DNA of 40,146 nt from Verrucomicrobiaceae bacterium (GTDB lineage: Bacteria > Verrucomicrobiota > Verrucomicrobiia > Verrucomicrobiales > Verrucomicrobiaceae): positions 1 to 40,146 of the forward strand of contig JAIXZA010000056.1 of NCBI GenBank assembly GCA_027489965.1, written 5' to 3'. The position numbers and the translations under genes were made by a program. This document shows, piece by piece, positions 8,279-17,661 of this stretch. Below the pieces are notes generated by a model. That model made no database searches, had not been told where the DNA came from, and worked only from the letters and a program-made list of their open reading frames with translations. Position 1 is the first letter of the stretch. Every line of letters starts with the position of its first letter.

Positions 8279-9220
8279 ATGATTGAAGTTCAGGATCTCA
8301 CCAAGCAGTATGCAGGACGCACTGCCGTAGATCACATTTCATTCAAAGTCGAGCCAGGGGAGATCGTCGGATTTCTAGGTCCCAATGGTGCCGGAAAATC
8401 CACGACCATGCGCATGCTTGCGGGCTACATGCCGCCGTCTAGTGGTCGCGCTTCGGTCAATGGTCATGATGTCTTCCAAGCGTCCATGGACGTGCGTCGC
8501 TCCGTCGGCTACATGCCAGAGATGGCTCCGCTTTACACCGACATGCGGGTCAAAGAATACCTGCGCTTCCGTGCGGAGCTGAAAGGACTCTCAGGCAAAA
8601 CCCTGCGTCAGCGCGTCGGAGATGTCATGGATCAGTGTGCGATTAGCGACGTACGCCGCCGCCTCATTGGCAATCTTTCCAAAGGCTACCGTCAGCGTGT
8701 TGCCCTAGCAGATGCACTGGTTCATCAGCCGCCACTCCTCATCCTGGACGAACCGACCAATGGCCTGGACCCCGTGCAGATCCGCCACGTGCGAGAGCTG
8801 CTGAAAAACCTGGGGCCCAAGCACACGATCCTACTTTCTACCCATATCCTACAGGAAGTAGAGGCCATCTGTGACCGCGTCATCATGATCCATAAGGGAA
8901 AGATCCGGGCCATGGACACGCCAGAGAATCTGACCCGCAAGCTGCGAGCAGCCTCCATCGTGCAACTCGAGCTGCAAGGCAAAGGTGACTTCATCCCTCT
9001 ACTAGAAGCCCTACCCGGCGTGCGCAAAGCCACGGAAGACGGCGTGCAGGATGGTTGGATCCTCTTTTCTCTCAGGGTCGAGGCGCGGCACGATGCGCGT
9101 GAAGCGATCATGGACCTTTGTTTGCGCCAAAAGTGGAAAATCCGCGAACTGCACTGGCAATTGCCCAGCCTTGAGGACGTGTTTGTCGAACTCGCCACCA
9201 CAGAAGCGGCCAAAGCTTAA
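8279..9220 (+). CDS. ABC transporter ATP-binding protein, GldA-like
   Basis: The ATPase has 313 residues when started at the ATG at 8279 (MIEVQDLTKQYAGRTAV). An in-frame start at 8105 would add 58 residues with no family resemblance. Walker A is GPNGAGKST (34-42), the signature is LSKGYRQRV (about 132-140), Walker B is LLILDEPTNGLDP (about 151-163), and the switch histidine is in LLSTHIL. The extra C-terminal 90 residues (SLEDVFVELAT near the end) are typical of exporters working with ABC-2 permeases. It begins the operon 8279-13399 with a 13-bp gap to its permease. Family ABC systems of this type (GldA/F/G) are linked to gliding in Bacteroidetes but are widespread in non-gliders, so the role is open. 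Confidence 0.9.
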   Translation: MIEVQDLTKQYAGRTAVDHISFKVEPGEIVGFLGPNGAGKSTTMRMLAGYMPPSSGRASVNGHDVFQASMDVRRSVGYMPEMAPLYTDMRVKEYLRFRAELKGLSGKTLRQRVGDVMDQCAISDVRRRLIGNLSKGYRQRVALADALVHQPPLLILDEPTNGLDPVQIRHVRELLKNLGPKHTILLSTHILQEVEAICDRVIMIHKGKIRAMDTPENLTRKLRAASIVQLELQGKGDFIPLLEALPGVRKATEDGVQDGWILFSLRVEARHDAREAIMDLCLRQKWKIRELHWQLPSLEDVFVELATTEAAKA

Positions 9221-9233
9221 ACCAATTCATCGT

Positions 9234-9992
9234 ATGCGAATTTTCTGGGTCTTATTCAAAAAGGAACTGCGGGCGTTTTTCGTCTCGCCAGTCGCCTACA
9301 TCGTGCTGGCATTGGTCATGGTGCTCAGTGGCTTCTCCTTCCGTGCAGCTTTATCGGTTCTGGAAAGTGCGCCGAGTGAGGGTTCCATCGTAACCTGGAC
9401 CTTTCACGCCATGTGGTTTTGGCTGTCCTACTTCTTCATCTTTCCGCTGCTCACCATGCGCCTCTTTGCCGAGGAAAAAAAGATGGGGACGCTGGAGACT
9501 CTTTTCACGGCTCCTGTTCATGCCTGGCAAGTCGTTTGGTCAAAATACCTGGCAGCCGTGTTTGTTTACTGCGTGCTCTGGATTCCCAGCTACCTAAACT
9601 TCCGCTTCGTGGACTGGATCACCGTCGGTCAGGTTGAGGTGCCTGAGGGCGCACTCAAAGGCAGCTACCTGATTCTGCTGGCCATGGGACTCTTTAACCT
9701 TGCCATTGGCTGCTTCGCTTCGTCGCTGACTTCGAATCAAATCATTGCCGCCGTCATTTCCTTCACCATCAGCCTACTGCATTTCCTGGCGGGGCTTTTC
9801 ATCATGGTCGTCGGCCGCAGGGTTTCTGAGACCTTTGTGGATATCATCAATTACTTCGCCAGCATGGAGCACATCCGCATTTTCACCAGTGGCCTGATCG
9901 ATACCCGCCCGCTGGTCTACTACACGAGCTTTGCTCTGCTCTTCATCGCCCTAACTCATCAAGTCGTCGAGTTCAGACGCTGGAGACCGTGA
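9234..9992 (+). CDS. ABC-2 type permease, GldF-like
   Basis: The product has 252 residues from the ATG at 9234 (MRIFWVLFKKELRAFFVSPV). The longer open frame from 9051 overlaps the ATPase gene in another frame and looks spurious there. The N-terminal KKELRAFF-SPVAYIVL entry, the motif LLTMRLFAEEKKMGTLETL, and about six hydrophobic helices match the membrane subunit of GldF-type ABC-2 exporters. It should form the membrane channel for the preceding ATPase and the following GldG-like protein. No Shine-Dalgarno is visible before the start. Confidence 0.9.
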   Translation: MRIFWVLFKKELRAFFVSPVAYIVLALVMVLSGFSFRAALSVLESAPSEGSIVTWTFHAMWFWLSYFFIFPLLTMRLFAEEKKMGTLETLFTAPVHAWQVVWSKYLAAVFVYCVLWIPSYLNFRFVDWITVGQVEVPEGALKGSYLILLAMGLFNLAIGCFASSLTSNQIIAAVISFTISLLHFLAGLFIMVVGRRVSETFVDIINYFASMEHIRIFTSGLIDTRPLVYYTSFALLFIALTHQVVEFRRWRP

Positions 9993-10039
9993 TCTGATTT
10001 CTCTCTATTTTTCACTGCAATCCTTCCTTTTCCCACCTG

Positions 10040-11527
10040 ATGTCTGAATCTCCGCCAAAGGCTGATCCCACCTCAAACTCCATGCCACGCCGCTGGGGCA
10101 TTGGGCTGAATGTGTTTTTGCAGATCCTACTCACCCTGGCACTTTTCTTTGGCGTGAATCGCCTGAGCTACCGCTACCACGCAAGACTAGATCTTAGCCC
10201 ACAGCAAAACTTCACCCTCAGCTCGGCGACGTTGAATGTGCTCGATAAGTTATCCAAAGACGTCTTCATCGCCAATGTCTTCGCCCGTGATTCCAAGATC
10301 TATGGCGACGTCCAAACCCTGGTCGAAGAGTACCGAATCAATGGGCGCGATCGTGTTAAAGTCCGCTCCATCGACCCCATGCGGGACATTGAGCGAGCCG
10401 AGACCCTGAAGGCTGAAACAGGCCTGCCTCTGGATCAAAGTGGCGTCGTTGTCCGAGTCGGTAAACGCACCCGCTTCATCACGGAAGAAGAACTCGTCAT
10501 CCGTGAAACAGGAACGGAAACGCAGCGCCGCATCAAAGAATTCCGAGGTGAAGACGCCATCACCTCAGCCATCAACAACGTCGTCGAAGGAGAAGGACGG
10601 AAGTTTTACATCGTCGTTGGTAAAGGTGCCCGCACAGAGTCTTCACTGGTCGATTCCATGGTCGCTATGGGAGAACTCGGCCGCCAGCAGAACTTCCAGC
10701 TTCTACCCATCAACCTAGCTGAAGTCAGCCAAATGCCAGCCGATGCCGATGGCCTCATCCTCGTCGGACTGCGCTACGATTTATCGGAGAGAGAGATCGC
10801 CATGGTGAAAAGCTACTGGGATAGCAAGCGAGCAGGACTTTTGCTGCTGCTCGACCCCACGGGCGAAACACCTCGACTCAATGCCTTCCTAGGCCTGCAA
10901 GGTGTCGTTCCTCGCGGTGATCGTGTGCTTTACGCCGAAAGCACCGGCAGCGGCACACGAAAGGAATTTTCCGTCCAGGGCCTCTTTGATGATGAATCCA
11001 TCATTACCCGTCCGCTGCTCGGCAGCACCACCACCCTGCCAGGTCAGTCGGAATCTCTCGAGGTCCGCTTTGAGGACGAATACCTGAAAAATCAAAACAT
11101 CATCGCCCAGCCACTCATCGGAGCCACCGAACGTTACTGGGGTGAACGGAACTACCTGGAAGACTTACCCATCGTCGATGATGAAGACACCAAGCAGCCC
11201 ATCTACCTCGCTGCCTCCGTCGAACGTGGCAGCGTCCAGGACGAAACTCAGCGTGTGGAAAGCTGCCGCATGGTCGTGGTCGGAAACTCCTCTTTGTTAG
11301 ACAAAAAATCCGCCCTCGCCGTGAACCGCGATTTTGTCTCTGCCAGTCTCAATTGGATCGCTAACCGTGAGAATCTCATCGGCATCACCCCAAAGCTAAA
11401 GCACAGCTACCGCATCCAGCTCAATCAACGTCAGGGAGAGCTCATCTTCTGGATCACGACGATTATCTTCCCCGCCATCGTCTTGTGCTTTGGCATGCTG
11501 GTCTGGGCTAGCCGCCGAGCTGCCTGA
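10040..11527 (+). CDS. GldG-like ABC-associated membrane protein
   Basis: The product has 495 residues. One N-terminal helix (about 19-40, FLQILLTLALFFGVNRLSY) precedes LDLSPQQNFTLSSATLNVLDKL, a hallmark of GldG-type auxiliary proteins of ABC-2 systems. A large extracytoplasmic region follows (about 45-465) containing SYWDSKRAGLLLLLDPTGE, a segment of the domain found in this family. A second helix (about 468-488, ITTIIFPAIVLCFGMLVWAS) ends near the C-terminus with a basic tail. It is a predicted periplasm-facing partner of the ATPase and permease encoded just upstream. The substrate is unknown. The 47-bp gap to the permease and 27-bp gap to the next gene support one operon. Confidence 0.85.
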   Translation: MSESPPKADPTSNSMPRRWGIGLNVFLQILLTLALFFGVNRLSYRYHARLDLSPQQNFTLSSATLNVLDKLSKDVFIANVFARDSKIYGDVQTLVEEYRINGRDRVKVRSIDPMRDIERAETLKAETGLPLDQSGVVVRVGKRTRFITEEELVIRETGTETQRRIKEFRGEDAITSAINNVVEGEGRKFYIVVGKGARTESSLVDSMVAMGELGRQQNFQLLPINLAEVSQMPADADGLILVGLRYDLSEREIAMVKSYWDSKRAGLLLLLDPTGETPRLNAFLGLQGVVPRGDRVLYAESTGSGTRKEFSVQGLFDDESIITRPLLGSTTTLPGQSESLEVRFEDEYLKNQNIIAQPLIGATERYWGERNYLEDLPIVDDEDTKQPIYLAASVERGSVQDETQRVESCRMVVVGNSSLLDKKSALAVNRDFVSASLNWIANRENLIGITPKLKHSYRIQLNQRQGELIFWITTIIFPAIVLCFGMLVWASRRAA

Positions 11528-11554
11528 CCCACACCATTACACCGCCTCCCACCG

Positions 11555-13399
11555 ATGCGCGCCCGCACCACTCTTTTTCTCCTCCTGCTCGTCGCCGCTC
11601 TCGCTGCCGTCATTCTTGGCATAGAGCGCTATCTGCCCACGACCCGTGAACTGGCCGAGATGAAAAAAGGCCCCATCCGCTTTGATCCCACCAAGATCAC
11701 ACAGATCGAGATCGAATCCAGTGGTGGCGACAGTGTTAGCTTAGCCTCCGACGGCGCTCAGTGGTGGGTTCGTAGTCCCTTTAATGACCTAGCAGATCCT
11801 GAGAAGGTCACCAAACTCCTCACCGAACTCACCGCCATCGGCTGGATCAATCGCGTCCACCGATCCGAGTTCGACGACGCAGCCTGGGCCAAAACCCTGC
11901 TCGATAAACCTCACCACACCGTCAAGCTCAACATCGGCAGCCAAACCATCCTCACTGCCAGCCTCGCGGCCGGATCACCGATTGAAGGCAGCCACTATCT
12001 CAGCCTTCAGACCGCCCAAAAGGGTGATGAAATAGCCCATTACGTAGCCAAAACCACCCTGCCAGACCTACTCAAGACCACCCCGCAAGACTGGCGTGAT
12101 AGCAAGCTCCTCCGTCTGCCGACAGATGCCATCCTCAACGTGAAACTCGTCCAGGCAGGAGGCCAGATCGAACTGGCACGTAACGATGCCAAGGCCCCCT
12201 GGATGCTCATCAAACCCCTCAGCACCCGCGCCAGTAACGAGCGCGTCGGCGAGCTGCTCGCCACCCTCGTTAACCTCACGCTCCAAGAGGCAGCCGAGCC
12301 CGCTACCAGCAGCAAACCCACGGCACACTCAGGAGATGCCACCACCGCCATCGCTGGCCAAGAGCTTAAAGTCAGCGTACTCGTCAAAGGTCAGACCAAG
12401 TCCTTTGACCTGACCCTTACGCGTGCAGCCAAGGATGCACCAGACACCAGCGTTCTGACCAGCTACCGTAAACCCATCTTCAAAGTCCTCTCCAAATCGA
12501 TCAACGACCTTTGGTTAGAGCCCAACGACCTACGGGATCTCATGCTTGCCCGCATCGACACAGAAGCTGTCAGTTCCGTGGACATCACCAGCGCTCTCCA
12601 CTTACCCATCCATCTGGAAAAGAAAAACCAATCCTGGTTTATCCAGCGCCATCAGCGTCTAGAGCCTGCCAATGGTGACCGCATTTCACGCTTTTTCGAG
12701 GCGTTAAACACCTTTGAAATCTACGAATTCACTTCAGACAGCGCCTCCAACCTCACCGAATACGGACTCGATAAACCGTTCCTCACCGCCAGTTGGAGTG
12801 ACGGCAAGGACAAGCCCACCAAGCTTCATTTCGGCACCAACCAAGCCAGCACCGACTTCTTTGCCAAATACGATCACGAGCCCTCAGTCTTCCGGATTGA
12901 TGCCTCCATCCTGCCCAGCATTCCGCAGGAAGCCATCAAGTGGAAAGGCCTCGGCGTCCTGCGCTTCACCCAGTTCTCCCTGCGTCAAATCAGCCTCACC
13001 GCCGGCACCGCACCTGCCATCATCCTCAAATACGACCCCACCACAGCCCAGTGGAAAGGCGAGCGCGCCAACCAAGACATCACCCCGCAAATCGACCGCG
13101 TTAAAGCCGACAAACTCGCCAATGCCTTGGCCCGATTCAGCGTGCAGGATTGGTCTGCCGATCCCACCACCGCCATCACCGCCCTGCAAAATCCAGCGTT
13201 ACGCGTCGTTCTCACCCTCGGAGAACCCGGCACCAACACTGGCCCCACCCGAGACACCCTTCTGAACTTCGCCCCCACCCAAGCAGGCCAGGACACCACC
13301 CTCTACTTTGGCCAAGTCCAAGGCGACGCAGACGTCTTCTACATCGCCCGTAGCACCCTTTTACAAATCCTAGCTCCCGTCTTCAAAACCGCCCCCTAG
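11555..13399 (+). CDS. DUF4340 domain protein, last gene of the GldAFG-like operon
   Basis: The product has 614 residues with an N-terminal helix (TLFLLLLVAALAAVILGIERYL). A repeating beta-rich envelope region then contains phrases such as ITQIEIESSGGDSVSLA and WWVRSPFNDLADPEKVTKLLTEL. These match DUF4340 proteins, which commonly follow gldG-like genes and are taken to be periplasmic parts of the same machine. Two or three related DUF4340-type repeats can be read (VKLVQAGGQIELARND, VSSVDITSALHLPIHLEKK). Alternative reading frames are open over long stretches here because the gene is rich in ACC/GCC codons, but only this frame gives a coherent protein. The function is not known beyond its context. 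Confidence 0.82.
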   Translation: MRARTTLFLLLLVAALAAVILGIERYLPTTRELAEMKKGPIRFDPTKITQIEIESSGGDSVSLASDGAQWWVRSPFNDLADPEKVTKLLTELTAIGWINRVHRSEFDDAAWAKTLLDKPHHTVKLNIGSQTILTASLAAGSPIEGSHYLSLQTAQKGDEIAHYVAKTTLPDLLKTTPQDWRDSKLLRLPTDAILNVKLVQAGGQIELARNDAKAPWMLIKPLSTRASNERVGELLATLVNLTLQEAAEPATSSKPTAHSGDATTAIAGQELKVSVLVKGQTKSFDLTLTRAAKDAPDTSVLTSYRKPIFKVLSKSINDLWLEPNDLRDLMLARIDTEAVSSVDITSALHLPIHLEKKNQSWFIQRHQRLEPANGDRISRFFEALNTFEIYEFTSDSASNLTEYGLDKPFLTASWSDGKDKPTKLHFGTNQASTDFFAKYDHEPSVFRIDASILPSIPQEAIKWKGLGVLRFTQFSLRQISLTAGTAPAIILKYDPTTAQWKGERANQDITPQIDRVKADKLANALARFSVQDWSADPTTAITALQNPALRVVLTLGEPGTNTGPTRDTLLNFAPTQAGQDTTLYFGQVQGDADVFYIARSTLLQILAPVFKTAP

Positions 13400-14237
13400 A
13401 TGGATACGACACTGAGGAGCATTGCCGCACGAGATACATCAGAGGCACAGCAAGCATCTCCATGAGAAGTATTGGCTGTAACGAACCAAGGCCGAACAAT
13501 AAAACGTGCATGGCTGCGAGGAACGAGCAAGCCTATGCCTCTCTAGCTGAACCCCGCTTTGCCGCGATGAGTGGCATCCCCAAAGCGAAGCCCTTCCGCA
13601 GATCCTGCGGAGCAGAATAACCTCGGCTTTCGCTCCAAGGTTTCCTGACGCGTTTTGTTTCGCTCAGACGGCGACCGATTCGCTCCCCACCTTTTTCTGT
13701 CCTGGTTGTTTCTGTCAGCCCTCCAAAACCGCAACGCGGCCTGATCCCTGAAGACTGACAGAAAGAAGATGGACAGAAAAAACAGGATATCTGAAGCTTA
13801 AAACGGGAATGGCTGACCGCCGATTTGCCTCCGCCATGAATTCCACAAGGCTTTTCGCCTCTTGGGCAGTGATACCCAAGACCAAGCTACTTCAAGTCGA
13901 AGAATCCTTGTGTTACCTAGCCTTGGCGCAACTGAACGAGCTTCCATTCCCGTTGCCAGAAGACGATCCACGGTTTTGGGATGTGGAATGAAAAGTCACT
14001 TTGGCCTTATGAAACCGAGACAATAAAGCAACTGGATACTCCAATGTACAGGTCAGAACCAATTCCTGTTAATCCTGTGATTAGAAACTCGAATCACGAA
14101 CAGCCTCATATCATCCCTAGCGTGCAGAACAGCGCGCAACTCTACGGCGAGTTACTTGGGAGGTTAAAGATTTCTTGAAGGCAAATGCAGAGGAAGGTTG
14201 TCTCTGGCGGGGCTGCTGCGTAGTCTTAGACTGATTC
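13400..14237 (+). other. Gene-poor intergenic region with palindromes
   Basis: I see no convincing gene in these 838 bp. It holds a perfect 6-bp hairpin (CCGCAG at 13596-13601 with CTGCGG at 13605-13610), the inverted repeat listed separately, and a short repeated word CCTGTTAAT/CCTGTGATT near 14066. Small open frames at 13809-13991 (60 codons) and 13981-14178 (65 codons) lack family resemblance. The minus strand over 13800-13880 can be read as ITAQEAKSLVEFMAEANRR, which may be a decayed gene fragment. Base composition becomes more A/T-rich after about 13985. The region probably also holds the promoter of the kinase gene, but no strong one is obvious. Confidence 0.5.
13692..13781. repeat. Imperfect inverted repeat with 27-bp arms
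   Basis: The left arm 13692-13718 (TTTTTCTGTCC, six bases, TTTCTGTCAG) and right arm 13755-13781 (CTGACAGAAA, six bases, GGACAGAAAAA) are reverse complements at 21 outer and inner positions, with a six-base mismatched centre. The 36-base spacer contains no gene. It could form a long hairpin in RNA or be the ends of a small mobile relic. No transposase or target duplication is visible. Confidence 0.7.
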
Positions 14238-16670
14238 ATGACCGAACCGACTCCCGATCCCCTGCCACCGGACGCACCTGCGCCCGAGGAGGTGGTGGTG
14301 TCGCCAGGGGTTCCTGAGACGATTGTAGAACTGCCACCGCCACCGAGGCGTGCGCCCAAGGGGCCACGCGCTGTGGGGGATCCGTTATCTCATCGGGATG
14401 ATCTGGTGATCCCAGATTACACACTGATCAAAAGGATCGGTTCTGGAGCGTATGGCGAGGTCTGGCTGGCACAGAGTGTGACGGGGGCTTACCGGGCGGT
14501 GAAGATCGTATGGCGGGAGGACTTTGAACTGACCAAGACGTTTCATCGTGAGTTCTTGGGCATTCAACAGTTTGAACCGATCTCGCGTGGGCACCCTTGT
14601 CTGGTGCATATCTTGCATGTGGGCTGGAACGAGACTCGCGGATTCTATTACTGTGTGATGGAGCTGGCCGATGATGCCGAAGAAGGTCCAAACTTTGAAA
14701 GTGTACAGACCTATGTTCCGCGCACTCTTGGCACGGACATGAAGCGTCATGGCCGACTGGATGTGGTCTTTTGCCGGGATGCAGGGGTGTACATGGCAGA
14801 TGCGCTGCATTACATGCATAATCGGGGGCTGACGCACCGCGACATCAAGCCTTCCAACATCATTTTCTGCGGTGGTGTGTGCAAGCTAGCAGACATCGGT
14901 CTGGTAGCGGGATTAGGCGAGCGGACGTTTGTCGGCACGGAGGGCTTTGTGCCACCGGAAGGGCCGGGCACAGCGCAGGCGGACGTTTATAGCTTGGGAA
15001 AGGTGCTCTATGAAATGAGCAGTGGGAAGGATCGCATGGAGTTCCCGGAGATCCCGTCGAATCTCAGTGATGAGGAGTGGCCATTCTGGTTGGATCTGAA
15101 TCGTGTGATCTGCCGTGCCTGCGCACCGGATTTAAAGGAGCGCTATCAAACTGCGGGCGACTTTGCGGAGGCGCTGCAACTGGTAGGTCAGAAGCGGGAA
15201 GAAAGCTTTACCCGCCGATTCACGAGGGCCCTATTTTTCACCATGGTGGGCTCTGCCCTGGCGGGTGCGGTGCTGACTGCGGCCAAGTATGAGGATCAGT
15301 GGGCCTATGAACTGCCGCTGCCGACCAAGCCCGCCCCCGCCCCAATCCAGCCGCAAACCGGCAAGCCTTGGAAGAATCTTTACGGCCAGTGGTTTAGCTT
15401 TTCCAAAGATCGCCATGTGGCCGATCTACCGGTGGAAGTGACTCAGTTCCGCTCGTTTTTAGAAGCGACCTTACGGGCAGCCTCCTTTGATGTGGTGCCG
15501 TTTGTTTCCAAGGAAAAACGCACACTGAATTGTGTGATGGTGCCTGCGTCGGATGCTGACGCCTTTTGCTCCTGGATGACGAGCCGGGATCGCCAAAGCG
15601 GCAGGCTAGATGTGGACCATGAGTATGTCTGGCTACCGGCTGAAATCCCGCTACCACTCGGCATGAAGCCGAGCGCTGGGCGTGTGGCGATACGAACGGA
15701 AATCGTTAAAGTGATCTCTGGGCGGCTGATGATCGACAGCAATCCACGTGGGGCTGAAGTCTATCAAAGCGAGTTGCTCATCGGGCGCACGCCTTTAACG
15801 CAGGACAAGGCGCGAGCAGGGGCTTTCAGTTATGAATTGCGGCTGCCGGGTTACAAAAGTGAGTTCATCAAAGGTCAGCTCAAAAGCGGACAAAGCCTGA
15901 ACTTTAATCCACGGCTAAAATCCACCGGTGCCATCGTCTTTGGTAAGTCTTGGGAAAACAGTCTGGGCATGAAACTGGTGCCTCTGGGAAAAGCCATGTT
16001 GGCCACGCATGAGACCCGGCGCAGTGACTTCACCGAGTTCGCTTTGAGCACCAAGCTGGCCAATACGGCAAGTCGGATCTTGGACAAAGATTTTGAGCTC
16101 CCAGTGACACAGGTCTCCCGCACGGAGGCGGAGCAGTTCTGCCGCTGGCTGACGGATCGTGAACGAGCCAAGGGCCTGCTGGAACCGGAGCATGAATACC
16201 GACTGCCCACGGATGATGAATGGAGCATGGCAGCGAATTTACCGCGTGAAATCGGGGCAACAGCATCACTGCGCAGCGGCAGCATTGGCGGTTTTTATCC
16301 TTGGGGGTTCACGGCGGTCCCTCCGGCTAAAACGGGCAACTTTTTAGATAAAACAGCAGATCCTTCAGGCAAATCAGGCATTCCTGGTTACGACGATGGC
16401 CAGGCTGGTCCAGCGAAAGTGGGCAGTTTTAAAATCGATGCACGAACACAGCTCTTCGACCTCTCTGGCAATGTCTGGGAATGGGTGGCTGACGCCTGGG
16501 CCGGTGCGCCAAATGAAGGCGTGGTGCGCGGCGGTTCATTTATGACGGCTGATCCGCGTGAGTTACTGGCTTCTTACCGCCGTAAGGTTTTAATCACGGA
16601 TCAGCTTCCCGACGTTGGATTCCGCATTGTCCTGAGTCTGACCGGACAATCCGCACGCGAGGACGAATGA
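14238..16670 (+). CDS. Transmembrane Ser/Thr protein kinase with PEGA and formylglycine-enzyme-like domains
   Basis: The product has 810 residues. After a proline-rich leader (1-55), the kinase domain spans about 60-325: the glycine loop GSGAYGEV (68-75), Lys89 in AVKIVW, the catalytic loop HRDIKPSN (200-207), and DIG (219-221) in place of DFG but keeping the metal-binding Asp. A transmembrane helix lies at about 330-350. The outer part has a degenerate formylglycine-generating-enzyme-like (FGE) module (about 370-475), a PEGA domain (about 490-555, SNPRGAEVYQSELLIGRTPL) and a fuller FGE-like domain (about 560-800) with RLPTDDEWSMAA, LSGNVWEWVADAW and VVRGGSF. The paired active-site cysteines of true FGE are not seen near that end, so the domain is probably a sensor or binding module. 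The gene ends 1 bp before the hydrolase gene. The kinase is probably active; its signal is unknown. Confidence 0.88.
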   Translation: MTEPTPDPLPPDAPAPEEVVVSPGVPETIVELPPPPRRAPKGPRAVGDPLSHRDDLVIPDYTLIKRIGSGAYGEVWLAQSVTGAYRAVKIVWREDFELTKTFHREFLGIQQFEPISRGHPCLVHILHVGWNETRGFYYCVMELADDAEEGPNFESVQTYVPRTLGTDMKRHGRLDVVFCRDAGVYMADALHYMHNRGLTHRDIKPSNIIFCGGVCKLADIGLVAGLGERTFVGTEGFVPPEGPGTAQADVYSLGKVLYEMSSGKDRMEFPEIPSNLSDEEWPFWLDLNRVICRACAPDLKERYQTAGDFAEALQLVGQKREESFTRRFTRALFFTMVGSALAGAVLTAAKYEDQWAYELPLPTKPAPAPIQPQTGKPWKNLYGQWFSFSKDRHVADLPVEVTQFRSFLEATLRAASFDVVPFVSKEKRTLNCVMVPASDADAFCSWMTSRDRQSGRLDVDHEYVWLPAEIPLPLGMKPSAGRVAIRTEIVKVISGRLMIDSNPRGAEVYQSELLIGRTPLTQDKARAGAFSYELRLPGYKSEFIKGQLKSGQSLNFNPRLKSTGAIVFGKSWENSLGMKLVPLGKAMLATHETRRSDFTEFALSTKLANTASRILDKDFELPVTQVSRTEAEQFCRWLTDRERAKGLLEPEHEYRLPTDDEWSMAANLPREIGATASLRSGSIGGFYPWGFTAVPPAKTGNFLDKTADPSGKSGIPGYDDGQAGPAKVGSFKIDARTQLFDLSGNVWEWVADAWAGAPNEGVVRGGSFMTADPRELLASYRRKVLITDQLPDVGFRIVLSLTGQSAREDE

Positions 16671-16671
16671 T

Positions 16672-17661
16672 ATGCGCCTGCTTTATCGCCTGATGCTCTG
16701 GACCGCAGCTCTGTGCCTTCTGCTGATCACGGCGCTATGCCTTTGGGCTGGCGACCAATTAGCCTCACCAAGCCGCCGCCCTTTGCAGGACTATCATCGG
16801 GAGTTCCTAGCAGACCCAGCGGCGCATGGTGTGAGTGTCGAATCCTTAACGCTGAGTTATGCGACCCCCTGCCTGATGGTTCGACCCAGAGCCGATGGCC
16901 AACTAGGAACGCGGGGGTTGAAATTGCGTGATCAATTCAAGACCGAAACCATCGCCTTGCCAACTGCGGGTCAGGTCATAGGGACTCTGGTTCTGGTGCA
17001 TGGACGGAAAGGCCGAAAAGAAGATTACTTACCCATCGCGGAGCGACTCTGTGCGGTCGGCTTTCGCTGTATTTTACCCGATATGCCAGCCCACGGTGAA
17101 CATCCAGAAGCCTACGCCACCTTTGGCATTCGCGAAGCTGATATTCCAGCACGAGCGCTCCAAGAATCTGCCGAGAAGTTTAAGTTCAACCCAGTGGCGG
17201 CGGGTCTGATGGGCATGTCCATGGGCGGAGCGGTATCCATGCATGCGGCAGCGAGGCCAGATCAACCGTGGCAGGCGCTGGTCATTCTGAGTAGTTTTGA
17301 TCGTCTCGAGACAGCGATTCAAAAGAATGTCAGTGATCGAGTCGGCTGCATTCTGGGGAATGCCTGGGCTGGCATGGCAGGCTGGATTTATCAATGGAAA
17401 ACAGGCATCGCGATTCAGGAGATCCGCTCTGATCTGCCAGCGGCAAAAATCACGATACCAACCCTCGTCGCCCATGGCACGAGTGATCGTGTCATTCCTC
17501 AGGAATCAGGAAAACGTCTCTATATGGCACTGCCTGAAACGATTGAAAAACAATGGATCGATGTCCCTGAGGCCGATCATGACAATGTGCTCATCACCGA
17601 CTTCCCCATCTACGCCACCGTGGCAAAATGGATGCTACATCATGTAACTTCGACCCCATGA
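16672..17661 (+). CDS. Membrane-anchored alpha/beta hydrolase
   Basis: The product has 329 residues with an N-terminal hydrophobic anchor or signal (residues 7-26). The fold shows LVLVHGRKGRKEDYLP (oxyanion region), GFRCILPDMPAHGEH, the nucleophile elbow GMSMGG with Ser183, the acid Asp272 in AHGTSDRVIP, and His303 in EADHDN. These complete a Ser-Asp-His triad of the dienelactone-hydrolase/serine-aminopeptidase-like group. The substrate cannot be told. It follows the kinase gene after one base and overlaps the next gene by four bases (ATGA), so the three are likely translated together. Confidence 0.85.
   Translation: MRLLYRLMLWTAALCLLLITALCLWAGDQLASPSRRPLQDYHREFLADPAAHGVSVESLTLSYATPCLMVRPRADGQLGTRGLKLRDQFKTETIALPTAGQVIGTLVLVHGRKGRKEDYLPIAERLCAVGFRCILPDMPAHGEHPEAYATFGIREADIPARALQESAEKFKFNPVAAGLMGMSMGGAVSMHAAARPDQPWQALVILSSFDRLETAIQKNVSDRVGCILGNAWAGMAGWIYQWKTGIAIQEIRSDLPAAKITIPTLVAHGTSDRVIPQESGKRLYMALPETIEKQWIDVPEADHDNVLITDFPIYATVAKWMLHHVTSTP

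Noticed and set aside
12714..13265. 183-codon plus-strand frame inside the DUF4340 gene
   Set aside because: Its translation is a Pro/Ser-rich shadow produced by repeated ACC/GCC codons of the real gene in another frame.
13543..13734. 63-codon minus-strand frame in the 13.4-14.2 kb intergenic region
   Set aside because: Low-complexity basic translation spanning a palindrome and one arm of the inverted repeat; no family resemblance.
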